From NCBI GenBank assembly GCA_016187935.1, contig JACPIU010000017.1:1-64000 (forward strand): 64,000 nt of DNA. The letters are read 5' to 3'. Position 1 is the first letter of the stretch; each line of letters begins with the position of its first letter. Of this stretch, positions 1-8,999 are shown piece after piece. The notes beneath the pieces are model-generated. The model worked only from the letters and a program-made list of their open reading frames with translations. It searched no databases and was not told where the DNA came from. This DNA comes from Bdellovibrio sp. (GTDB lineage Bacteria; Bdellovibrionota; Bacteriovoracia; Bacteriovoracales; Bacteriovoracaceae). Made by a program: the position numbers and the translations under genes.

Positions 1-259
1 CCATCTCTGCAAACAAAGTCACTTTTTTTAAAAAAAGAACATGTTAAATTAGGGCAGCCATGGTTCATTCCCTTTGATATGCAACATGAGAATTGAATCC
101 CATTGCATAACAGCTTGAAATTATTATTAGAGAAAAAAATGCCAGATCAAAAGTTCGCTGCTTTCAACAAAACCTACCCCATTGTTGTGGGCCAGTTTTT
201 ATTGCCTTTTCATCTCAATTTTTTTATCTTGTGCCACTTAATTAAAAAAAGGTCTGCCC
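1..259. other. Left edge, no recognisable gene
   Basis: This A/T-rich stretch holds no reading frame with a credible start and ribosome-binding site. I see no tRNA or terminator. It presumably contains the promoter of the secreted protein that starts at 260 and the tail or spacer of whatever lies to the left. Confidence 0.4.
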
Positions 260-691
260 ATGAAAAAGAAAGTTGTTCGTCTGATAGAAACGATAGTGCT
301 CATAGCAACTTTGGGCTTTGCCCTCGCGCAAGTGATGGCACATGCAAGTGCGAATGAGGGGCATTGTCGTGATCTTCTAACCGCACAATTCTCTCGTGAT
401 TCCCGTTATGTGAGCTATCACGCTGATGACCTCAATGTTCCCGATTTTGGAAGAGATTATTTGGCCTACGCTGTGAAAACGATCAGACTTTTTATCGAGC
501 GTCTGGGGTGCAATCCGCAGGATATTAATTTTGGCCGTGGGGGTCAGGGTGTTGCCCATTCTCGCTGCGAAGCAATTGTTCGCGATCGTGATAATTCCCG
601 CATGTGCTATGTCGAATCGAACCTTGGATACTGGTTTATTCACAAGGATTTTGTGGATGATATCCACATTACATTCCATCGCTGGGACTAG
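260..691 (+). CDS. Small secreted protein of unknown function
   Basis: A 143-aa protein that I do not recognise. The N-terminus is basic (MKKK) followed by a hydrophobic stretch ending near Ala-Ser-Ala at about residue 30, which reads as a Sec signal peptide, so the mature protein is probably periplasmic or secreted. The mature part has four cysteines, enough for two disulfides. Its last 23 bases overlap the 3' end of the convergent rarA gene. No domain can be named. The start is the only ATG upstream of the signal sequence, and the ribosome-binding site is weak. Confidence 0.6.
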   Translation: MKKKVVRLIETIVLIATLGFALAQVMAHASANEGHCRDLLTAQFSRDSRYVSYHADDLNVPDFGRDYLAYAVKTIRLFIERLGCNPQDINFGRGGQGVAHSRCEAIVRDRDNSRMCYVESNLGYWFIHKDFVDDIHITFHRWD

Positions 692-1976
692 TGTTACCCC
701 AAAGTTTATTTAATCTTTCTTTTAAAAATTTTTCCCTGCCTTCCTCTGTCGGTCTGTAAAACTGGGGTGTCGCTGCGTTCGGAGTGTATTGCTGTTTCAC
801 AAAGTGCTGATTGAAGTCATGAGGATATTTGTAAGGTTTCGTGCCAGGACGAGGATAATTTTTTAAATGCTCGGGTACTTCTTGGGTTCCATTTTCACGC
901 ACAAAATCAAGTGCTTCATTAATGGCCACATAGGCGGCATTGCTTTTGACTGTCGAGGCCAGGTAAGTTACTGCTTGGGCGAGGATAATTCGTGCTTCGG
1001 GGAGACCAATTTTTTCCACTGCTGCAAGGGCCGAAGTGGCCAAGTTTAGAGCGCTAGGGTCGGCGTTTCCTACATCTTCACTGGCGAAAATCAACATCCT
1101 ACGGGCAATGAAGGCAGGATCTTCTCCACCATCAAGCATTACCGCGAGCCAAAGGATGGCCGCTTGAGGGTCACTGCCGCGCATACTTTTAATAAAAGCA
1201 GAGATTACATCATAATGGCGAATTCCACCTTTATCATAACGGCGGGAATTTTCCAGAATGGATTTTTTGAGTGATTCGAGATCGTCTAAGTTTTCTCTAT
1301 TTAGGCATATTTCCAGAGAGTTTAGGGCGCGTCGGGCATCACCACCAGTCACTGATGCTATGAAGGGAATCAAATCTTTGGGAAAAGAGTTATAGACATC
1401 TGTTCCTAATCGAAACAAAGCACGGTCGAGGAGAGTCTCGACGTCTTTTGTTTGTAATGCTCTAAGTTCAACTATGTGCACGCGAGACAGAAGGGCAGGA
1501 TTGATGGCCGCTTTGGGATACTCTGTTGTGGCCCCGATTAAAATAAAATCGCCTTTTTCCACATAAGGTAGCAGGGCATCTTGCTGCGATTTGTTAAAGC
1601 GGTGTATTTCGTCAATGAATAGGACGCTTTTTTTTCCCATGAGGCTTTTAATTTCAAGAATTCGAGAAATCACTTTTTTTAGTTCAGGAATTCCCGCCAA
1701 GACGGCACTAAATGGATAAATTTCCAATTTGTGTTCATTGGCCAAGAGTTGCGCCAGGGTAGTTTTTCCTGAGCCTGGGGGACCATGGAGAATAATGGGC
1801 GGAAGAGCGGTTTGTGCGAGAAAAGGAAATGACTTAACAAGTGTAGGCCATCCTACAAACTCAGATAAATTTTGTGGTCGTGATCGGTGGGCCAAGGGTG
1901 CCAGTGATTCCTCTTGTGTGGATTGTTGAGGTTCATTAAAAAAGGGCAGATCAGGTTGAATAGAATCAATAGTCAT
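669..1976 (-). CDS. rarA: Replication-associated recombination protein A (RarA/MgsA), AAA+ ATPase
   Basis: A 435-aa clamp-loader-like AAA+ ATPase of the RarA/MgsA/WRNIP1 family, which acts at stalled replication forks. A Walker A motif (GPPGSGKTT) lies at about residues 65-73 and a Walker B motif (FIDEIHRFNKSQQD) at about 120. Sensor and arginine-finger regions follow (GATTEYP, LLSRVHI), and the C-terminal half matches the family's tetramerisation region (a VMLDGGEDP-type motif followed by ASEDVGNADP). The length is normal for the family. The N-terminus has a short PFF-type motif that could bind the sliding clamp, but that is inference. The gene converges on, and overlaps by 23 bases, the secreted-protein gene to its left. 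Confidence 0.95.
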   Translation of the reverse strand: MTIDSIQPDLPFFNEPQQSTQEESLAPLAHRSRPQNLSEFVGWPTLVKSFPFLAQTALPPIILHGPPGSGKTTLAQLLANEHKLEIYPFSAVLAGIPELKKVISRILEIKSLMGKKSVLFIDEIHRFNKSQQDALLPYVEKGDFILIGATTEYPKAAINPALLSRVHIVELRALQTKDVETLLDRALFRLGTDVYNSFPKDLIPFIASVTGGDARRALNSLEICLNRENLDDLESLKKSILENSRRYDKGGIRHYDVISAFIKSMRGSDPQAAILWLAVMLDGGEDPAFIARRMLIFASEDVGNADPSALNLATSALAAVEKIGLPEARIILAQAVTYLASTVKSNAAYVAINEALDFVRENGTQEVPEHLKNYPRPGTKPYKYPHDFNQHFVKQQYTPNAATPQFYRPTEEGREKFLKERLNKLWGNTSPSDGM

Positions 1977-1985
1977 GAGTATTTC

Positions 1986-2014
1986 TTGACATGCAAGTTT
2001 GAGTTCAATAGTTT
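1986..2014 (+). promoter_or_regulatory. Possible promoter of rpsU copy 1
   Basis: A perfect -35 hexamer TTGACA lies at 1986-1991. With a 17-nt spacer the -10 would be TAGTTT at 2009-2014, only a 3/6 match; a better-looking TATAAC at 2014-2019 would need a 22-nt spacer. The site lies just outside the divergent rarA start. The -35 is clear and the -10 is not, so the call is weak. Confidence 0.3.
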
Positions 2015-2101
2015 ATAACACCATTTTTAGAGGCAGGAAAAGCTCTAATAATAAAACCTCAGTAGAGGTTAAGAAAGTTGATAGGAAGGGGGTGATTTTC
2101 C

Positions 2102-2326
2102 ATGGCCACCAATAGTTCGGTTGTTGTCCCAGTTGATGAGAGACTCGGAATGGAAAAAACTTTACGGAAATTTAAGCGTCTTTGCGAATCCTATGGAATT
2201 GTGCGGGAATACCGTAAGCGTCAAGATTACAAGAAACCCTCCGTTCAAAAAAAGGAAAAAATAGAAGCAGCGGTTAAGCGGAAGGTTAAATCAGAAATCC
2301 GTTCTGTGCGTAGTTATCGCGATTAA
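2102..2326 (+). CDS. rpsU: 30S ribosomal protein S21, copy 1
   Basis: A 74-aa, very basic protein with the S21 core: KFKRLCES, then EYRKR, KKPSVQKKEK and a Lys/Arg-rich tail. S21 sits near the 3' end of 16S rRNA in the small subunit and aids initiation. The start ATG follows a strong GGAAGGGGG-type ribosome-binding site. The gene is monocistronic, with its own terminator immediately downstream. A second, different S21 gene lies at 63514-63744, so this genome has at least two forms. Confidence 0.93.
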   Translation: MATNSSVVVPVDERLGMEKTLRKFKRLCESYGIVREYRKRQDYKKPSVQKKEKIEAAVKRKVKSEIRSVRSYRD

Positions 2327-2353
2327 ATTGAAACTTAGAGTTGTATTTCCAAG

Positions 2354-2380
2354 GGAGGAGCTTAGCTTCTCCTTTTTTTT
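2354..2380 (+). terminator. Rho-independent terminator after rpsU copy 1
   Basis: An 8-bp stem (GGAGGAGC pairing with GCTTCTCC, one G-U pair) closes a 3-nt loop and is followed directly by eight T residues. It lies 27 nt after the rpsU stop codon. Confidence 0.9.
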
Positions 2381-2415
2381 GAAATTATGTTAGACTTGTT
2401 TATTAGGAGATAATC

Positions 2416-3945
2416 GTGTTTCTACCAATGCTGTTTTTTATCTTCATCGCTCTTCCTGATGCGGGCCACGCTTCACTCCCGGAAGGTATTGATTGGTATA
2501 AACATGATACAAAAGCGGCTTTTGAGCATGCTCGAAAATCTTCTCAACCACTTTTCCTTTACTGGGGGGCTGTGTGGTGTCCTCCTTGCAATCAGATCAA
2601 GAAAACTATTTTTTCCAGTCCCAAGTTTCAACAAGCTATTAAAGCATTCATTCCCGTCTATCTGGATGGGGATGCTCCAGATGCACAGAAGTGGGGGGCA
2701 AAACTCAAAACGGCGGGATATCCCACGATGCTTATTATGAATGGACAGATGCAGGAAATCATGCGTTTGCCCACAGGGGTTACGGTGGATGAATATGTTC
2801 GCTTGATGCAGGATGCTCTCGAAACGATGCGTCCAATGAAGGAAATTTTGGCCCTGGCACTTCAGGGAAAGCGTAAGCAAAAGGCCACCAATGCAGATTG
2901 GGAGCGATTGGCCGGTTATTCTTGGTCTCAGGATGAGGAGCGAACGATCGCGGACAAAGACAAGTTAAAGACCTTTGAAAAATTATGGAAGAAATCGGTC
3001 AATTTAAACCCCATCATTCATTCCCGTTTCTTTTTGCTCTATCTTTTGACTCAAGCTGAATTAGAGAAAGAGAAGCATAAAAATGAACCCAAGAAAAAAA
3101 AGAAAGATGTAAAGTTCACGTTACCTTCTCAGAAAATAGTTCAGGAATTTGTCGCATTATTGAAATCTTCAGAACTTTATCTTGCCAATTTGGAAACTGT
3201 GAATTGGCAATCAAAAGAGATCATGGAGTATCTCTTCCCTGTTGAAAGTGAATCACGACAAGAGGCCAAAAAATTGTGGCGTGAAACCGCCTTTCGAACC
3301 ATTGAAAATGCTCAGCTCTCTTTAGATGAGCGTCTGTCTTCACTTGCTCCGCTTCTTACGGTCGATGAATCTTCAGACATGGGACAACTGATTATTGAGA
3401 AGGCCCGCTGGGCAGATCAGACCGCTCAAGGAGTTTATGAACGGCAAGCAGTTATGAGCACGGCCATTTATCTTTTAAGAGAAAGTAAGCAGTATGACGA
3501 AGCGGTTCGTTTGGCCCAGAGTGAGTTGGCCAAATCAAATTCTCCTTTTTACTTTATGAGTGAGTTGTCGGGAATTGCCAAAGACAGAGGATATAAAAAG
3601 GAATCGATAGACTGGTCACGCAAGGCCTGGGAAGCCGCCACCGGAGACAATACCCGTTTTCAGTGGGGAACAGCGCACATCTTAAACGTGCTTGATTTGA
3701 CTCCAGAAGATGCTACGGGTATTGAAACAGCACTCACTCAAGTGGTGCGGGAAGTTTTACCTAAGCCAGACGCCTTTGCAGGAAGGAATTTAAAACGTTT
3801 TGAGCGTTTGTCAAAAAAAATAGGTGCGTGGGGAAATGAAACCCCGAGGGCCGTTGCTCATAAAAAGATTAAACTGACTTTGTTGCCATTCTGCCAACAA
3901 GCAAAGAATAAATCACAGTGTGAGAAGTGGGTACGATCTATTTGA
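2416..3945 (+). CDS. Secreted thioredoxin-fold protein with long helical C-terminal region
   Basis: A 509-aa protein. It begins with GTG, chosen because AGGAGA lies 5 nt upstream and a hydrophobic signal peptide follows, ending near residue 19. Residues about 25-140 are a thioredoxin-like domain with the redox motif CPPC (55-58) in a WCPPCNQ context and a cis-proline region (GYPTMLI). This resembles the DUF255/thioredoxin_7 class of periplasmic thiol reductases. The remaining 370 residues look helical and repeat-like (TPR-type character) with a Lys-rich patch near 220. A role in periplasmic disulfide or redox handling is likely; the partner is unknown. The gene stands alone behind its own ribosome-binding site and converges on the next gene. 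Confidence 0.75.
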   Translation: MFLPMLFFIFIALPDAGHASLPEGIDWYKHDTKAAFEHARKSSQPLFLYWGAVWCPPCNQIKKTIFSSPKFQQAIKAFIPVYLDGDAPDAQKWGAKLKTAGYPTMLIMNGQMQEIMRLPTGVTVDEYVRLMQDALETMRPMKEILALALQGKRKQKATNADWERLAGYSWSQDEERTIADKDKLKTFEKLWKKSVNLNPIIHSRFFLLYLLTQAELEKEKHKNEPKKKKKDVKFTLPSQKIVQEFVALLKSSELYLANLETVNWQSKEIMEYLFPVESESRQEAKKLWRETAFRTIENAQLSLDERLSSLAPLLTVDESSDMGQLIIEKARWADQTAQGVYERQAVMSTAIYLLRESKQYDEAVRLAQSELAKSNSPFYFMSELSGIAKDRGYKKESIDWSRKAWEAATGDNTRFQWGTAHILNVLDLTPEDATGIETALTQVVREVLPKPDAFAGRNLKRFERLSKKIGAWGNETPRAVAHKKIKLTLLPFCQQAKNKSQCEKWVRSI

Positions 3946-3953
3946 CCTTAATC

Positions 3954-4778
3954 CTAGAGTGCCTGGATTTCAAAATAATACCCTGTAATAGAATTAAATT
4001 GTTCAAAGGTAAACGGTTTCTTAAAAAATACACATTCCAGAGTAAATGGTGTGAATTCCTCCGATTCCGATTTCGTTTTACCGGCGGCAAAATCGACGAA
4101 GCTTAAAGACCAGACCATTTCATTTGAGTTGTTCTGGTTTACACTGGTTGAGAGAACAGGGTAAGAATCACGCACAGGTGTCCAAATTCCTTTTTTCACC
4201 TTGGATTGAATGGTAAAAAAACAGCGCGGTATTTTTTTATCAATGGTTTTATCTTGTGGCAGGACTGAACCATTTTGAAAATTTGCAGTCCACATTTGTT
4301 CGGCGGCATTCTCGAATTGAACATAGAATGAACGTGCTACAGTCACCTTGAACGGAGGCTGAAGGAGTAACAGATCAGAATCTCTTTTTAAATTTGTTAC
4401 GTCGAGAGAACCACTATTGGGTTGGGGACCAGGGTGTTGACATGTCAAAGAATTGTTTGCACCAAGTTGAAATGAGATGCGGGCCTGAGTTGGCATAAAA
4501 GTAGCTTGGGCCTTATTATCAGTCTTGAGCTCTTTGAGAAGGATGTGAATATGGTTTGCTTTGGTTACAAGAAAGGCACTAATTTCGCCATTATCAAACT
4601 TTTCTCCACGAGGAGCTTCTTGCGCCTTATAGTTAAAATTTTTTACTTTCTTGGCATATTCTGTTGCCGGAAGTTCAACCCCGGGGGCATTGGAATTCAA
4701 CTCGCAATTGTAAATCGCCTCTGCCAAACCTGATAAAGGCATTGATAGTGAACAAACTAACAGTAAAAAACATTTCAT
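3954..4778 (-). CDS. Secreted protein of unknown function
   Basis: About 274 aa. I start it at the ATG at 4778, because the following residues (MKCFLLLVCSLSM) form a clean signal peptide ending before AEAIYNC, and because this start sits just past the stop of the upstream gene. An in-frame start 10 codons earlier would overlap that gene. The mature part is rich in beta-type sequence and has four cysteines. No domain is recognised. It is the last gene of the apparent ileS operon. Confidence 0.6.
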   Translation of the reverse strand: MKCFLLLVCSLSMPLSGLAEAIYNCELNSNAPGVELPATEYAKKVKNFNYKAQEAPRGEKFDNGEISAFLVTKANHIHILLKELKTDNKAQATFMPTQARISFQLGANNSLTCQHPGPQPNSGSLDVTNLKRDSDLLLLQPPFKVTVARSFYVQFENAAEQMWTANFQNGSVLPQDKTIDKKIPRCFFTIQSKVKKGIWTPVRDSYPVLSTSVNQNNSNEMVWSLSFVDFAAGKTKSESEEFTPFTLECVFFKKPFTFEQFNSITGYYFEIQAL

Positions 4779-4779
4779 T

Positions 4780-5634
4780 TTATTCCAATATGTAACGTAA
4801 GATGGCATTCCAACGATTGTGCATCAATTCGATTAGATTTACGATCTCTTTATCAATATGTAAGGAACTTTTTGCCATTCGCATATGAAATCCATTCCAT
4901 GCCATATTGAGATCGCCTAAACCATTGAACAAAAATGTTTGATCATCTTCAATGATAAGGCGGCGTTCGATTTGCTTAAAAAAACCTTCCCAAATATACT
5001 CGATTTCCTTCCGATAGAGAGAATCAATTTGAGAGGTCATAATAAATTCTGACGAGAGCAGCATACTGTGCAAGATTGGGGATAGATCGGGGTGACTTTT
5101 ATTATAGTAGTACCCTGTATTGATGGTAATGAGAAGCTCCTCCATTTGATGTGAAAGAGCATATGATTCCAATGTTACCTTATCCAAATCTCTCATCAGG
5201 AGAAGTGTCGCATCGATGTCACTTTGATCTTTTAGACCTTTCAGTTTTATTTTACTCAAGAGAGTGTCATTAAGAATAAAGTCCAATTTATGTAAGAGTT
5301 GATAAACTCCAAGAAGTGGAGCTTCACATTCCTCAGACATCTTGGGACAAAGTGATAGCCAATTTTTCCATGCCAAATTAATATCCATAATTTGGTTTCT
5401 TAAGGTAATAATTTCATATTGCACCGGATTTGCTTTCCTAAGTACGAGAAAAAATTCTGTTAACATTCCTTTCAACTGAGGTTTGACGTATTTTTTGAAT
5501 AGTTCTTGGGTAAGTTTCGGCCTTTCCTTATCCTTCAGGAAGTAGTTGTAATCAGCATCGGCCTTCATGGAAAACAAGGCCGACGAGAGAAAGAAAAAAA
5601 AGACAAAAATAATATTCAAAACGTTGAAACTCAT
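4780..5634 (-). CDS. Secreted helical protein of unknown function
   Basis: A 284-aa protein with a strongly hydrophobic N-terminal segment (residues about 7-25) ending near ADA, so probably exported. The rest reads as alpha-helical, with few prolines and many Leu/Ile heptad-like positions. The start ATG overlaps the stop codon of ileS by 4 bases (5631-5634), so the two are almost certainly co-transcribed. I do not recognise the family. Confidence 0.6.
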   Translation of the reverse strand: MSFNVLNIIFVFFFFLSSALFSMKADADYNYFLKDKERPKLTQELFKKYVKPQLKGMLTEFFLVLRKANPVQYEIITLRNQIMDINLAWKNWLSLCPKMSEECEAPLLGVYQLLHKLDFILNDTLLSKIKLKGLKDQSDIDATLLLMRDLDKVTLESYALSHQMEELLITINTGYYYNKSHPDLSPILHSMLLSSEFIMTSQIDSLYRKEIEYIWEGFFKQIERRLIIEDDQTFLFNGLGDLNMAWNGFHMRMAKSSLHIDKEIVNLIELMHNRWNAILRYILE

Positions 5635-8600
5635 GCTTTCTCTAAATCTAATTCGAGTTTGGTCCCCTCAATGTCGAAAGAGATGGCATTTGATCGTTTA
5701 CTCATATCTTCCCTTTCCATAAAAATATGAGTGGCCAAGGTCTCACGCATAATATAATTCAGATGTTTTTTGACGGCATTGATGATTTCACTGTCACCAC
5801 TTAGCCAGATCTGAATGCGATCTTCCACATTGAGTTTTTTGTCCTTACGAGTTCGTTGGATACGATTAACCACTTCGCGCGCCATGCCCTCATCAATTAA
5901 GTCTTGATCCATGGTGATATCTATGTCGACTGAGATCAATCGGTTTGAAAGTGTATTGGTGCCCGGAAGAGCTTCACGATAGACAAAAATATCGTCTCTT
6001 TCAAAAGTCTTTCCCTGAATAATAATGCTTCCGGTTTCTTCCAATTGGACAAGAGACTCTTGTGGTAATTTCTCAATGAGCCCCTTATAACGGCCAAAAT
6101 CTTTACCAAGTTTTTTGCCTAAAACAGGAGAGTTAGGTTTTGCAAAAAAACTAATGAACTGTTCTTCCTTGGTGGAATATTCAATCGTTTTAATATTGAG
6201 TTCGCTTCGAATGTAGTGCTCCAACTTTTGCATCTCACGCAAAATGTTTTCATTCTTGTTAATAACAGTCAGACGGCGAAGCGGTGTTTTGACTTTTGTA
6301 TGGATTTGATTGCGTTTTTGGCGGCCGAGTAGAATCACTTGCTGCATACGTGATACAGCGTCTTCCAAGGTTCGGTTGATGAGTTTCTCATCGGCAACAG
6401 GATAGATACATAAATGAACGCTTTCTTCTTTATGTCCGACTTGATTCCCGTCAACCATAAATTGGGTGAGTTCCTGATACATGTATTCACTCAAGAAAGG
6501 AGTGAAAGGTGCCATGGCCTGAGAAATTTCCACCAGGGCGGTATAGAGTGTGGAATACGCTTGCCATTTGTCGGTAGTTGGTTGGTCATCCCAATAACGG
6601 GAACGGTTCAATCGGATGTACCAGTTGGTTAGATCCTCAATAAATGTCAGAAGGGCAGGGACGACATTGTAGAGGTGATATTTCTCCATCTCGCGTGAAA
6701 TATTCGCCTTTAGAGTTTGGAGGTTTGAGATCAGCCATCGGTCTGTGATGTTGTCACTGATTTCATAAAATTTTTGAGTGTTCCAACCATCAATTTTTGC
6801 GTAGGTTTGAAAAAATTTAAAAGCATTATACCAAGGAAGAAGGGCACGACGGACCATATCCTTTACGCCACTGTCTGCAAAACGTTGTTCGTCGGCCTTC
6901 ACCAGTCCCGAGGTGATGAGATAGAGGCGAAGAGCATCAGCTCCGAACGTTTCCATCAATTCATCTGGTGGTGTGTAATTCTTGAGACGCTTGCTCATTT
7001 TCTTGCCATCTTCTGCCAAAACCATGCCATTAACGATAACGTTTTTAAAGGCCGGTTCATTATAAAGTGCCGTCGACAAGATGGTTAAAGTATAAAACCA
7101 TCCCCGAGTTTGATCGAGGCCTTCGGCAATAAATTCTGCCGGGAAGCCATTCTTAAACAATTCTTGATTTTCAAAAGGATAATGTAATTGAGCATACGGC
7201 ATTGAGCCGGATTCAAACCAGCAATCGAACACTTCAGGAATTCGGTGATAAACACCCGGCTGGCCCTTAATGCTAAAGGTTAAATTGTCCACCGACTCAC
7301 GGTGGAGATCGATGATCTTGGTACCTGTGAGTTGTTCTAATTCGGCACAGGAACCCAGGCATTTTCGCTCTCCAGTTTGATCATTGATCCAGACGGGGAG
7401 TGGGGTTCCCCAGACGCGATTGCGTGAGATCGCCCAGTCTCGGGCGCCTTCAAGCCATTTTCCAAAACGACCTTCTTTGATATGATCGGGCACCCAGTTT
7501 ATTTTTTGGTTAGAGGCCAGTAGACGCTCTTTGAGCGATTCCACATTGACGTACCAGCTGGGAATTGCTTTGTAGATGAGCGGTGTATCCGAGCGGTAGC
7601 AGTAAGGATAACTATGGACGATGGTGCTTTGCTCGTATAATAATCCGCGGCCTTTAAGATTGCGGATTATCTCCTTGTCGGTATCTTTGACATACTGGCC
7701 CTGGTAATCAGGCACTTCCTGAGTGAATTTACCAGCGTCATCCACTGGGCAGACGATGGCCTTAATGCCGGCCTCTCGCATCACTCGATTATCATCCTCA
7801 CCAAAGGCCGGTGCTGTATGCACAATTCCGGTACCGTTGTCAGTGGTGACATAATCATCGTTTAAAACGACGAAAGCTCCTTCTCTAGCGAGATGAGCAA
7901 AGTAAGGGAAGAGAGGCTGATACTTCCGTCCTTTAAATTCTTGCCCCTTGTGTGTGCTTAAGATTTCATAGTTGCGTTTTTTGGAATAACTGTCGACTCT
8001 GGCCTGTGCCATGATCAAAATTTTTCCCAAATCCTTATCGCGCAATTTGACATAATCAATGTCGGCCCCCATACATAGGGCCAAGTTAGAAGGAAGTGTC
8101 CAGGGAGTCGTCGTCCAAGCGGCCATGTAAGCATCTTCATCGGCCATTTTAAAGAGAATGGTGATGGCCGGGTCTTGCACGTCCAAATAATTGAGTCCTG
8201 CTTCAAAATTTGAGAGAACCGTACCGAGGGCAGTAGAAAAAGGGACAACTTTGGTACCCTGATAGACTAAGTTTTTATCCCATAGTTGTCTGAATACCCA
8301 CCATACAGATTCCATGAAGGTAATATCCATGGTCTTGTAGTCATTAACAAAGTCAACCCAGCGGCCGATGCGCGAAATAGTTTTTTCCCATTCGGTAGTA
8401 TAGCGCTGAACAATGCTACGACATTCGTCGTTGTATCCCTTGATTCCCAATTTTTTGACGGCATCATGGGCGGTCATCCCCAATTTTTTATCAATTTCGT
8501 GTTCGATAGGAAGGCCGTGGCAATCCCAGCCAAAACGTCGATCGACATAGCGCCCTTTCATAGTGAAGTAACGAGGTACAATATCTTTTAAAATGGAACC

Positions 8601-8813
8601 GACGAGGTGTCCATGGTGAGGTAGTCCAGTAGCAAAGGGAGGACCGTCATAAAAAATATAGGGTTTACCCTTTGCCGTTTTCGCTAGAGATTTTTTAAAA
8701 ATATTGTTTTGTGACCAAAATTTAAGAATCTGATGTTCCGCCTGAACGAATGAAAACTGATCATTTTGGTTGGATTCTGCAACTGAATCGAGACCCGATC
8801 TCTCTTGATTCAC
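5631..8813 (-). CDS. ileS: Isoleucine-tRNA ligase, type 2 (eukaryote-like)
   Basis: About 1060 aa, longer than the roughly 930-940 aa of the common bacterial form. It charges tRNA-Ile with isoleucine in the cytoplasm. The HIGH-type motif is HHGH near residue 69, inside PPFATGLPHHGHLVGS, which is the form typical of type 2 IleRS. The KMSKS-type motif KMSKR is near residue 605, and the CP1 editing-domain region (TTPWTLPSN) is present. Type 2 enzymes are generally insensitive to mupirocin (known for the class, not shown here). An ATG at 8819 is also in frame, but GAGGAG abuts it directly, whereas the same site is 6 nt from the GTG at 8813, so I favour GTG. Confidence 0.95.
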   Translation of the reverse strand: MNQERSGLDSVAESNQNDQFSFVQAEHQILKFWSQNNIFKKSLAKTAKGKPYIFYDGPPFATGLPHHGHLVGSILKDIVPRYFTMKGRYVDRRFGWDCHGLPIEHEIDKKLGMTAHDAVKKLGIKGYNDECRSIVQRYTTEWEKTISRIGRWVDFVNDYKTMDITFMESVWWVFRQLWDKNLVYQGTKVVPFSTALGTVLSNFEAGLNYLDVQDPAITILFKMADEDAYMAAWTTTPWTLPSNLALCMGADIDYVKLRDKDLGKILIMAQARVDSYSKKRNYEILSTHKGQEFKGRKYQPLFPYFAHLAREGAFVVLNDDYVTTDNGTGIVHTAPAFGEDDNRVMREAGIKAIVCPVDDAGKFTQEVPDYQGQYVKDTDKEIIRNLKGRGLLYEQSTIVHSYPYCYRSDTPLIYKAIPSWYVNVESLKERLLASNQKINWVPDHIKEGRFGKWLEGARDWAISRNRVWGTPLPVWINDQTGERKCLGSCAELEQLTGTKIIDLHRESVDNLTFSIKGQPGVYHRIPEVFDCWFESGSMPYAQLHYPFENQELFKNGFPAEFIAEGLDQTRGWFYTLTILSTALYNEPAFKNVIVNGMVLAEDGKKMSKRLKNYTPPDELMETFGADALRLYLITSGLVKADEQRFADSGVKDMVRRALLPWYNAFKFFQTYAKIDGWNTQKFYEISDNITDRWLISNLQTLKANISREMEKYHLYNVVPALLTFIEDLTNWYIRLNRSRYWDDQPTTDKWQAYSTLYTALVEISQAMAPFTPFLSEYMYQELTQFMVDGNQVGHKEESVHLCIYPVADEKLINRTLEDAVSRMQQVILLGRQKRNQIHTKVKTPLRRLTVINKNENILREMQKLEHYIRSELNIKTIEYSTKEEQFISFFAKPNSPVLGKKLGKDFGRYKGLIEKLPQESLVQLEETGSIIIQGKTFERDDIFVYREALPGTNTLSNRLISVDIDITMDQDLIDEGMAREVVNRIQRTRKDKKLNVEDRIQIWLSGDSEIINAVKKHLNYIMRETLATHIFMEREDMSKRSNAISFDIEGTKLELDLEKA

Positions 8814-8999
8814 GGCCATCTCCTCGGAAGTTAAAGGGGTAATCTAAACTTTTCCCTACGCCATTCACTTATGCTTAGGCATTGTGAGTGTGCAACGAAG
8901 GGCCTTAAAAAGCAAGAGTTGAAAGAGGAGTTTTCTGCCGTGTTAAAACTCTGAGAGAGAGATTCTTGATGGTCAACTCTTTCCGTCGATAAGAGCGGT

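Noticed and set aside
103-357. Open frame at the left edge on the plus strand
   Set aside because: It begins with TTG without a ribosome-binding site and overlaps the better-supported signal-peptide gene at 260 in another frame.
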